Part shown: piece after piece, positions 47,125 to 55,015 of the stretch
Layout of the letters: each line of letters begins with the position of its first letter
Numbering within the stretch: position 1 is the first letter of the stretch
NCBI GenBank assembly: GCA_963848115.1
Contig: CAWKCP010000009.1
Span: 1 to 64,000, forward strand
Source of the DNA: JAWKOK01 sp963848115
GTDB lineage: Bacteria; Chloroflexota; Anaerolineae; Caldilineales; Caldilineaceae
Length of the DNA stretch: 64,000 nucleotides
Direction: 5' to 3'
Position numbers and translations under genes: made by a program
Notes under the pieces: model-generated
What the model was told of the DNA's origin: nothing
The model's database searches: none
What the model saw: the letters and a program-made list of their open reading frames with translations, nothing else

Positions 47125-48078
47125 CTAGGAAAAATCCCGGTCGGCCAGAGTTCGTTCCAACTGCTGAATTCGCTCGCCCTGTGTGACGATTAGTTCGGCC
47201 AAGAAGCCCACGAGGAAAAGCAAGACACTGATCACCGCCAGAATGCCGGCGGCATAGAAGAGCGGACGCTGTTGGGTGTCAGTCAGCATATAGAGAAACG
47301 TCAAGTAGATGAAAATGGCCAGGCTTATCGCCATACCGGCCAGGCCGAGGCCGCCGAAGAAGCGCATGGGTTTCTGTCTAAAGGCAAGTAGAAAGTTGAG
47401 GGTCAACACATCAAGCAGGCTGATGGGAATCCGGCTGAAACCAAACTTGCTGCTTCCGGCAGGACGCGGCTGATACTGGGTGCGAACCTCGCCGATTTGA
47501 AAGCCCTGATGCGCGGCGATCATCAGGATGAAGCGATGCCAATCACTGCGCAGCGGCGGCATGCTCTCCACGACCTCACGGCGCATGGCTTTGATCCAAT
47601 TGGCGTCGTGGACAGGCACATGGGCAAGTTTGCGCATGACGACATTGTAGACGGCACTCGCGAAGACCTTTCCGTCTTTGCGCCCCTGTCGCCACCCTGC
47701 AACCGCATCCAGATCATTCGCCTCTAGATAATCGACAAGGACTGGAACATCCAGCAGCGGATCCGACTCCATGTCGGCAGGGATGAGGATGACGATGTCA
47801 CAACGGCTCGCTGAAAACATCTGTTGCAGCGCACTGGTCATCCCTTGGCTGCGTCGATGTGTCAGCACGCGGAGATCAGGGTATTGGTCAGATAATCGAG
47901 CCAGTATCTGCCCTGTGCTGTCGCTGCTGCCGTCATTCACAACAAGCACTTCGCCTGCTCGCCCCATGGCGTCCAAAGCGCTGAAGCTGCGCTCGACGAC
48001 TTCGCCAATCGTGGCCTCCTCGTTACGAGCCGGCACGACGACGGAAATTGAATTGGACACATGTTGGACGGGCGGCAT
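47125..48078 (-). CDS. Family 2 glycosyltransferase with membrane tail (dolichyl-phosphate-mannose synthase-like)
   Basis: The 317-residue protein has a GT-A domain: SVVVPARNEEATIGEVVERSF at the N-terminus, VNDGSSDSTGQIL, and a DxD-like region VILIPADMESDP. Two transmembrane helices follow near residues 240-285 (FFGGLGLAGMAISLAIFIYL, LFYAAGILAVISVLLFLVGF). It likely transfers a sugar from a nucleotide donor to a polyprenyl phosphate or a lipid-linked acceptor at the membrane. Its ATG overlaps the stop of the aminotransferase gene (TAATG), so the two are coupled. Confidence 0.88.
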   Translation of the reverse strand: MPPVQHVSNSISVVVPARNEEATIGEVVERSFSALDAMGRAGEVLVVNDGSSDSTGQILARLSDQYPDLRVLTHRRSQGMTSALQQMFSASRCDIVILIPADMESDPLLDVPVLVDYLEANDLDAVAGWRQGRKDGKVFASAVYNVVMRKLAHVPVHDANWIKAMRREVVESMPPLRSDWHRFILMIAAHQGFQIGEVRTQYQPRPAGSSKFGFSRIPISLLDVLTLNFLLAFRQKPMRFFGGLGLAGMAISLAIFIYLTFLYMLTDTQQRPLFYAAGILAVISVLLFLVGFLAELIVTQGERIQQLERTLADRDFS

Positions 48079-49208
48079 TATGCGCCCCCTTGCTTAAGGA
48101 AGGCAAAGACTTCAGAGACGACGACGTCCTGTTGTTCGTCAGTCATCTCAGGGTAGATCGGCAAGCTGAGACAGGAGTCGGCTACCATCTCCGTTACCGG
48201 AAGTGCGCCCCGAACATAGCCAAGATCGGCATAGGCCGGCTGCAAATGAAGTGGCACCGGGTAGTGTATGCCTGCTCCAATTCCGCGTCTCATCAGGAAT
48301 TCGAGCAAGGCATCACGCTGTTCGGTACGTATCACGTAAAGATGCCAAACAGGATCAGCGCCCTCGGCGACAAACGGCAAAATCAGGTCAGAGTCATCCA
48401 GAAGTTCTGTATACCGCGCAGCCAAACGGCGGCGCTTCGCATTCCAGGCCGACAGATGGCCCAGTTTAACCTGTAAAATTGCAGCCTGAATCGTATCGAG
48501 GCGCTCCCCGTATCCTACAATTTCATGGAGATACTTGGATCGACGGCCGTGGTTTCGCAGCAGGCTCACCTTCTTTGCTACCGCACTCCTATTGGTCGTC
48601 AGGGCGCCGGCATCACCATACGCACCTAGATTCTTGCCTGGATAGAAGCTGAAACAGGCAGCATCGCCCATCGTCCCCACATCCATACCATTCAACGTTG
48701 CACCATGGGCCTGCGCTGCATCCTCGATGACCGACAGCCCGGAATCTCGGGCAATGGCATTGATGCGCGGCATGTCGGCGGGCTGTCCGTACAGATGCAC
48801 CGGGATAATGACACGCGTCGCCGGCGTTATAGCCCCCTCCAACGACTCAGGATTCAGATTGTAGGTGCGGGGATCAATATCGACGAAGACCGGGGTTGCG
48901 CCAACAGCGCTGATAGCCTCAGCGGTGGCAATAAACGTGTGGCTCGACGTAATGACTTCATCACCTGGACCGACGCCCATCGCAAGCAGAGCCAGCATAA
49001 GGGCTGATGTTCCGCTGCTGACACCAACACAGTAATCAGCTGCACAGAAGGCGCCAAAGTCTGCTTCAAACCGGCCAACTGCCGTCCCCATGATAAATTC
49101 CGTACTATCGAGAACGCTCTGAATGGCCTGATCAATTTCCGGCTGGATTGTTTCGTATTGGATCTTCAGATCAACCATCGGAATGGAGTAGGCAGCTGTT
49201 TTATCCAT
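48078..49208 (-). CDS. DegT/DnrJ/EryC1 sugar aminotransferase
   Basis: The 376-residue PLP enzyme converts a keto-sugar nucleotide to an amino sugar. The PLP lysine is K192 in FYPGKNLGAYGDAGA; the cofactor pocket also shows SSGTSALMLAL (phosphate loop) and VIEDAAQAHGA. The first residues, IPMVDLKIQYETI, are typical of the family. ATG 49208 (MDKTAAYSIP) was chosen since the longer frame to 49394 has no family similarity. With the overlapping glycosyltransferase gene it points to synthesis of an amino-sugar-bearing cell-surface glycan. Confidence 0.9.
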   Translation of the reverse strand: MDKTAAYSIPMVDLKIQYETIQPEIDQAIQSVLDSTEFIMGTAVGRFEADFGAFCAADYCVGVSSGTSALMLALLAMGVGPGDEVITSSHTFIATAEAISAVGATPVFVDIDPRTYNLNPESLEGAITPATRVIIPVHLYGQPADMPRINAIARDSGLSVIEDAAQAHGATLNGMDVGTMGDAACFSFYPGKNLGAYGDAGALTTNRSAVAKKVSLLRNHGRRSKYLHEIVGYGERLDTIQAAILQVKLGHLSAWNAKRRRLAARYTELLDDSDLILPFVAEGADPVWHLYVIRTEQRDALLEFLMRRGIGAGIHYPVPLHLQPAYADLGYVRGALPVTEMVADSCLSLPIYPEMTDEQQDVVVSEVFAFLKQGGA

Positions 49209-49411
49209 GACTATATGCTCTGAACGCTGAGACCGGGACAAAAATCGGGCCGAGCTATGTGAGGCTCGGCCGGCAACACTATTATGGAAGTATACGATAG
49301 GCGATTCCACGGAGCCAAAACGCTCCTTGTCCTTTCCTACCGTGCTATGGGCAGCAGTGCTGCGTCGGACGCATCTCCGGGGCGCGAAGTTCACTCGCGC
49401 TCAGATATTTC

Positions 49412-50467
49412 TCATTCCAAATCATGGATGTGTTCCTGCAACCAGAGCCGCAGGATTTCATTGCCGACCGTCCATCTGCCTCCGACATTTCGAATATAGC
49501 CCAGGTTATTCATGCCATACAAGAATGTACTGATTCGACTGGAGGTCTGATCATTCAGACAGGAAAAAAGAGTTTCTGAAGAGGCAACACCCATTTCGTA
49601 AATTGCCAATAGGATACGTCGCTCTATATCCGTCAAGTGCTGAAAGTCGATACTGAAGAAACTAGCCAGAAGTTCATCGGGGACCAGATCGGTCTCCTCA
49701 ACTGGGCGTAAGTGCCCTGGCGAATCCTGCTCTGCAGAAAATAGTCGCTGACACAGATATTGCATGAGATAGGGATGACGATTCGTATAGCACAAGATAT
49801 CCGCCATGATGGAATCATCGACCTGTATTGGCTCGTGAACTTGGCTCTGGCGCACTAGATTCGCTGACGATTCGGGGTCGAGGTTCTGCAAACTGATCAA
49901 TCTGAAGCCGAACAGAAACGGGCTGGTGTTCCACGATGTGTCCTGCTCATTGAGCCGAGCAAGCAGCTTGGTCGCAGTCACAATGGTACGCTGTTGCGGA
50001 GTTTGGATCGCCTTGCGCAGTCGAGCCAGCCAAACGCTTTCCGCTTGATTGATATTTATCAATGCCTCGGCCTCATCGACAAGCAGAAGCAATTGCCGCC
50101 CATGTTCGCCAAGACGGCGATTCAGCACACGCAATATACCGATCGCATCCTGCTCCGCGAGGTCAGATGCATGAACACCAAAGGGCTCGAAGCGCTCATT
50201 CACATCCTCAATGGCGTATAGCAGTTCATCCGTCAGATTGCGCGACGTTTCACACCCCTGAATATCTAGGTAGAGCGGAACATAGGTATGTTTTTGGGCA
50301 ACGACTACAAACTCGATTTGCCGCAGCAAGGATGTCTTGCCCATGCGCCTGGTGCTCACAATCCAAACAGCATTATCATGAATGTTGAGCAGGTATTCGA
50401 TTAAGTGTTGTCGTCCGTAGTGATTCACCCCACGGACCCAACGGCCTACTACATAAGGGACTCTCAT
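49412..50467 (-). CDS. AAA/STAND-type ATPase with C-terminal winged helix
   Basis: The 351-residue protein has Walker A STRRMGKTSLL (38-48), a second strand VPLYLDIQG and Walker B QLLLLVDEAEAL (D131-E132). The CYTNRHPYLMQYLCQ helical segment is typical of AAA_14/AAA_16-like NTPases. The last 75 residues (LTDIERRILLAIYEMG, NLGYIRNVGGRWTVGNEI) look like a winged helix. No membrane segment is present. It shares PYV-GR start and general layout with the ATPase half of the neighbouring protein at 50480, so it is probably a divergent duplicate without a sensor. The genes are 12 bp apart and should be co-transcribed. Confidence 0.82.
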   Translation of the reverse strand: MRVPYVVGRWVRGVNHYGRQHLIEYLLNIHDNAVWIVSTRRMGKTSLLRQIEFVVVAQKHTYVPLYLDIQGCETSRNLTDELLYAIEDVNERFEPFGVHASDLAEQDAIGILRVLNRRLGEHGRQLLLLVDEAEALININQAESVWLARLRKAIQTPQQRTIVTATKLLARLNEQDTSWNTSPFLFGFRLISLQNLDPESSANLVRQSQVHEPIQVDDSIMADILCYTNRHPYLMQYLCQRLFSAEQDSPGHLRPVEETDLVPDELLASFFSIDFQHLTDIERRILLAIYEMGVASSETLFSCLNDQTSSRISTFLYGMNNLGYIRNVGGRWTVGNEILRLWLQEHIHDLE

Positions 50468-50479
50468 AGTCTGATCAAT

Positions 50480-53400
50480 TCATAACGTAAGCGGCGTGAG
50501 ATCAAAACTAGGATAGCTTAGATCGGAGATATCGGGAGACTTCTCCATAAGATCAGCGTCAGCAACGCTGTCGCCCGGTGGAATTGCGTTATTCTCGCTC
50601 AATTTCGCTTCTGAAGGATGATTGAGGGCAGCGTAGCTTACCTCGATATGATCATGCACAGCTTGGACATCATCGAGCGTGATTCGACGCCCTCTCTTTC
50701 CCAACATATGATTTACAGCCTCCAGTGCATATTGCTGAATCCTGAACGGACGACCATTGCTCACCTCAATGATATATTCCAGTGCGGACGGATCAAACCG
50801 GTAGATCGAACGAACCGGCTCAATCAGTAGTTCGAGCGCCTGCTCGCGAGTGAATGGCTCCAAGGCAATCTCATTAAATAGATTGAACCAAGGACTTTCA
50901 ACTCGATCCCATTCTTTGCTAATCTGAATACCGGCCACCACGGCGCCTAGAGTAGCAGAGAAATCACGCATGAATATGCGTCGAAGCTGTTGTTGCGCCA
51001 GATGATCGTAATTACTGATCACATCCATCTCGTCCAGCAACAGGATCAGGCGCAGCTGCCGACCTTCAAAATGGTTGTCTCCGAACAGTTGTAACGCCTC
51101 AAGCAGCGCACGAAGGTCATGGTTGAAGAATCGGTCGGTGTATTCCGTCACGGCGTGTTCATGGTAGCTAAGCGAATCCACAGCGGCAATCAGATGATCA
51201 TCACCCTGAGTAATCGAGGAGACGCCCACGGCAATCTCCTCGATCAGAAAATGAAAGAACTCTTCTTGAGCCGTCCCTTCCAGGTCAATATAGATCGGTA
51301 GAAACCAATAATCCAGATCGTCAATCTGTTGCAATGTACTGGATAGTTGATAGAGCAATGTCGTCTTTCCGATCCGACGTTCCCCGTGGATCATAATACT
51401 GTTGTTATGAAGCGTGTCAACGATCCTCTGTAGCAGTTGTCGACGGCCGAAAAACATGTCCTCACTTCGAATCGGCTCGCCGCTGACGTACGGGTTAAAT
51501 CCACGATCCATCGCAGCATAGGAACGCATCCGATCCCTGATAAGCTCGAAACTGACATAGCCAAATCCGGAAATCGCCATCGCTGCCCAAAAGACCAATA
51601 GCGTAAAGACGCTGCGTTGCACCTCGCCAAGGAAGGGGACGGTCATCATCTCCGTCGGCGGCAAAACGGTCAGTTCCTGACTGCGCACCTCAGAGTAATT
51701 GAAGGCTTGATCACGTGCAATAAGCTCAATCGTTGTCGATTCCGGTTCTCCGAACAGGACCATATGAGGACGATCATTCAGAGGCTGCCATGCAAATGCG
51801 CCATTGAGCCGATAGAAGATCTTCATCTTTTCAGAATCAGTCTGCAAATCACCGGCGACCACATCAAGCAAGACCGGTTGATTAGCCGGTGTGCGGTAAT
51901 GGCCGTCAACAAGTTCTGCGCCTTCGATTGCCTGAATCCGGACCCATGGTTTTCCTTTGTCACGCTCGTACCGCGTCAACCCCTCTGGGCCGCCGAACCA
52001 GTATGCGCCGTCCGGCTCGTAGGCAATCGCGAAGATTGCCGTACTGCGCAATCCATCTTCAATCGATAACGTCCCCCAGGTTGTCCCATCAAAGTGAGAC
52101 ACCCCCCCTTCGCTTCCAACCCACAGGCCGCCTGTAGCCGGATCAGAATAGAGTCGATAGATCACCTTGCTGGGCAGTTCATTCGGATAAGCTCGCCATG
52201 CTTCACCATCCCAATGAACGAGACCAATATCATGCACGTTGGCCCACATTCCCTCGGATGTCAATGGATCTCGAGCCAGCCCGCCAGGCAGGATCTTGTT
52301 GCCCGGCAGCGTCCCAGGCACATCCAGATCATTTGCTAAATGATGCCAAGTGTCGTCAATGGAACGAACCCAGATTCCATCTGCCGCCGTTCCCACCCAA
52401 AGGCGTTGATCGTTGTCTCTGGCCAACACCTCGACCACTCGTCCAGCCAACTCCGGGACATCCGTCAGCCGGCGTGAATTGAGATGGTAGTAGTGAAGTC
52501 CCGCCTCAGTGCCAATCCATATTCCAAAATCGTCGGCATTGAAATCGGTTACAACCGCTGAAGCCAAATCCTCAGAATCGACGGGCGTGGTCCATTCGCC
52601 CATCTGATAGCGAGCCAATCCGTTAAATGTTCCTGCCCAAATTCCTCCCTGAGCGTCTTCCTCCAGAACATTTACGGCATCTGATGGCAGAAAGCCGCCT
52701 GACTCAGTAAAGCTGATATCGACAAAATCCACGGGGGAGTGTTCCTTGAGACGGATACCCGCGAGCGTCGCGACCCAGATCCGTCCCCATCGATCTACGA
52801 GCAGGTCATTGACAGCGTTTGATTTGCGATCAAGTCCGTGTTGTTCGCGATATTCGCTGTACCATGCGCGTTCCTGATATCGAAAAAGTCCGACGGAAGT
52901 GGCAAGCCAAATCGTCCCATGGGGATCAATCTCAACGTCACGAACTTGCGGTGTTGTAAGGCCACCGCCGCTGGAGCGTGCAACATCAAGCGTCACTGCG
53001 CCGTCATCAAGAAATTTGCGTGCCCCTGCGCCACTGCTTCCGGCCCAAATATTTCCCTGTTGATCCCCTACAAGCGCAGTGACCGGTGACCTCTCATCGC
53101 GTTCATTGTAAATTGGCAGGGATTCGTCGGACCAAATATCAGATGATGGGTCAAACCAGTATATGCCGGAACTTGTTCCCACCCACAGGCGCCCATCACT
53201 TCCTTGCCAAAGCGCCGTTACGGTATCAGACCTAGAGTCTTCCGGCAATCGAACACGAAACCACCTGTCTCCGACACGTCGCCATAGCCCATTATCCGTG
53301 CCTGCCCAAAGTCGGTCTCCATCATTCCATAGTGCGTTCACTCCCCATCTACCTGGGGCAGGTTCTTCGACGACTTGCAGCGTTTCACGATCGTAGCGCA

Positions 53401-53941
53401 GCAGGCCACTATCTGTTCCGAGCAAGACGGAATCGCCAGTTACGAGCATCGTCTTCAACACAGGATTAATGCTGAATTCGAAGTTCCATGAGTCACCGTT
53501 CCAACTCGAAACCGCCCCCGAGCTCGTTGCCGCCCAGAGTCTATCATCCTGATCGGATTTCGCAAGCAATGTGACGGTGCCAAGGGGAAGACCCGAGAAC
53601 TGTGTGGCGATTTCATCAACGCCAGGCACATTCGGATAGTTTGTCCAGGAGCCATCAAATCGGACAATGCCGCTGTCTGTTCCCAACCAGATCGCCTCGT
53701 CCGTGACCAAGACAGACCATACATCGTTGGACAACAGACCATCTTGCGCGGTCAGCACGCTCCATCTCGGATCGCCCTTTGTTTGGGCGTAGAGGGGATG
53801 GGGGAGGTATAGGAGAGTAAGCAACGCGCCCATTAGGACGAGCGTATATAGCGCCCTCGCCTTCCATAAAATATTCAATTGGGCATTACTGGGGGGTGCA
53901 CAGAAATGGAGTCGACATAGCATTGGCAACGATGGTTCCAT
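50480..53941 (-). CDS. Two-component-type propeller sensor fused to a STAND/AAA ATPase
   Basis: The 1153-residue membrane protein has a signal/anchor at 31-48, then about 14 copies (residues 84-650) of the xLWxGTxxGLxxxxG repeat of two-component regulator propellers, enough for two seven-bladed propellers. A Y_Y_Y-like beta domain follows (about 670-760), then one transmembrane helix at 777-799. The cytoplasmic part is an ATPase: FNPYVSGEP, Walker A GERRIGKTTLL (853-863), Walker B LRLILLLDEMD (963-973) and a helical lid with SNGRPFRIQQYALEA. No histidine kinase, receiver or DNA-binding domain is present. In known hybrid systems this ectodomain senses oligosaccharides, so an extracellular glycan signal is inferred. 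Confidence 0.87.
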   Translation of the reverse strand: MEPSLPMLCRLHFCAPPSNAQLNILWKARALYTLVLMGALLTLLYLPHPLYAQTKGDPRWSVLTAQDGLLSNDVWSVLVTDEAIWLGTDSGIVRFDGSWTNYPNVPGVDEIATQFSGLPLGTVTLLAKSDQDDRLWAATSSGAVSSWNGDSWNFEFSINPVLKTMLVTGDSVLLGTDSGLLRYDRETLQVVEEPAPGRWGVNALWNDGDRLWAGTDNGLWRRVGDRWFRVRLPEDSRSDTVTALWQGSDGRLWVGTSSGIYWFDPSSDIWSDESLPIYNERDERSPVTALVGDQQGNIWAGSSGAGARKFLDDGAVTLDVARSSGGGLTTPQVRDVEIDPHGTIWLATSVGLFRYQERAWYSEYREQHGLDRKSNAVNDLLVDRWGRIWVATLAGIRLKEHSPVDFVDISFTESGGFLPSDAVNVLEEDAQGGIWAGTFNGLARYQMGEWTTPVDSEDLASAVVTDFNADDFGIWIGTEAGLHYYHLNSRRLTDVPELAGRVVEVLARDNDQRLWVGTAADGIWVRSIDDTWHHLANDLDVPGTLPGNKILPGGLARDPLTSEGMWANVHDIGLVHWDGEAWRAYPNELPSKVIYRLYSDPATGGLWVGSEGGVSHFDGTTWGTLSIEDGLRSTAIFAIAYEPDGAYWFGGPEGLTRYERDKGKPWVRIQAIEGAELVDGHYRTPANQPVLLDVVAGDLQTDSEKMKIFYRLNGAFAWQPLNDRPHMVLFGEPESTTIELIARDQAFNYSEVRSQELTVLPPTEMMTVPFLGEVQRSVFTLLVFWAAMAISGFGYVSFELIRDRMRSYAAMDRGFNPYVSGEPIRSEDMFFGRRQLLQRIVDTLHNNSIMIHGERRIGKTTLLYQLSSTLQQIDDLDYWFLPIYIDLEGTAQEEFFHFLIEEIAVGVSSITQGDDHLIAAVDSLSYHEHAVTEYTDRFFNHDLRALLEALQLFGDNHFEGRQLRLILLLDEMDVISNYDHLAQQQLRRIFMRDFSATLGAVVAGIQISKEWDRVESPWFNLFNEIALEPFTREQALELLIEPVRSIYRFDPSALEYIIEVSNGRPFRIQQYALEAVNHMLGKRGRRITLDDVQAVHDHIEVSYAALNHPSEAKLSENNAIPPGDSVADADLMEKSPDISDLSYPSFDLTPLTL

Positions 53942-54166
53942 TGTGCAAAGACGTAGGTCTTTCAGCGGAATATTTGATTCATTCTGTACTAGATCTTACT
54001 TCAGGAGACTCAGTTTATGGAGCGGGTCCTTTGCGGTTCGACCGGTTATTAACTCTCACCAACAGCTTTGAGATAGCAAATCTAGACTGAAGGAGAGATC
54101 TTCATATTGACAAAATGATATGAAACCACTCATAAATAAATCCGCTTAACTTTCTTACGTTTACAT

Positions 54167-54194
54167 AGTATACCACATGTTTTGTTATTGTCAA
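54167..54194 (-). promoter_or_regulatory. Consensus sigma-70-type promoter for the propeller-ATPase gene
   Basis: On the minus strand, TTGACA (54194-54189) is followed by a 16-base spacer and TATACT (54172-54167), an almost ideal housekeeping promoter. It points to the propeller-ATPase start at 53941, leaving an untranslated leader of about 220 bases. It lies in the AT-rich gap 53942-54584, which holds no convincing gene. Confidence 0.7.
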
Positions 54195-54470
54195 CTGCTC
54201 CGCGCCTCCATATCCCTTTGACAAGGTTCGAAGAAGTCACCATGGGGGGGACCGAAGAGAAGTCGCTCACATATAGCATGGTTTTACCACGTCTTTTTTC
54301 CCGATCTTAATAGGAATCGTAAGGTTCTTCCCCCATAATGGAGCTAGAGTTTCCGAACTGGCTAAGTCTGGAACACTCAACCGAAGCACTTTGCTGTATG
54401 TATCCGTACTGATCACATCGTCGCTCAAATTCACTGAAGTCAACCTTCCCTGCCCCACTGAGACTCAAGG

Positions 54471-54504
54471 AAGGCCAGATCGATACAAAGGCCAGATCGA
54501 TACA
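54471..54504. repeat. 17-bp tandem duplication
   Basis: AAGGCCAGATCGATACA occurs twice in direct succession. It lies about 80 bases upstream of the LysM gene in non-coding DNA. The unit is not a multiple of three, so it does not belong to a coding frame. Confidence 0.8.
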
Positions 54505-54584
54505 GGAGACAAAATGAACGGAAGACACCCCCCAATACTCACGTACATGATGTCAGGATCCTTCAACACCGACACATCTCAGTA

Positions 54585-54992
54585 ATGCTAGCTTCGGTAA
54601 TTGGTTTGATTATGGTGATGTTCTGGATTGGTTCGGAGACAGCGCAGGCCAACTCATGTGGAAATTCGTATACAGTGCGTTCTGGAGATACCATAGACGG
54701 AATCGCGTCCAGACACCGGACATCTTCGAGCCAAATCCGATCCTGTAATAATCTTAGCTCGAATACGGTACGGCGCGGCCAGAGGATCCAGGTTCCTGGC
54801 GACTCAAGTTCATCATCCGTCAGCCAAAGCCGTAACAGGCGCGATCGTCCCAGCGGAGGCGTCTCCCAGAGCAGCAGCGCACCTGCGCCCTCAGGCAACA
54901 ACAGTAGGAGCAGCACAAACGATAGCAACAGCGATTCAGGCCGGAATGATACCCAGAAGAAGAGAAACACCAACGTTGCAACGCGTAGATGA
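54585..54992 (+). CDS. Secreted LysM-domain protein
   Basis: The 135-residue protein has a signal peptide (hydrophobic 3-17, likely cleaved after TAQA). One LysM domain follows at about 28-70 (YTVRSGDTIDGIASRHRTSS, IRSCNNL, GQRIQVP), which binds peptidoglycan or chitin-like glycans. The last 65 residues are a low-complexity Ser/Asn/Arg-rich tail, suggesting a flexible linker in the cell wall. It is convergent with the large membrane protein gene. The start has no strong ribosome site, which lowers certainty. Confidence 0.72.
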   Translation: MLASVIGLIMVMFWIGSETAQANSCGNSYTVRSGDTIDGIASRHRTSSSQIRSCNNLSSNTVRRGQRIQVPGDSSSSSVSQSRNRRDRPSGGVSQSSSAPAPSGNNSRSSTNDSNSDSGRNDTQKKRNTNVATRR

Positions 54993-55015
54993 CCGATACC
55001 AGAACCAGTGATATT

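Noticed and set aside
54391..54585. A 64-codon frame upstream of the LysM gene
   Set aside because: It runs through the 17-bp tandem repeat, has no ribosome site and no protein-like features.
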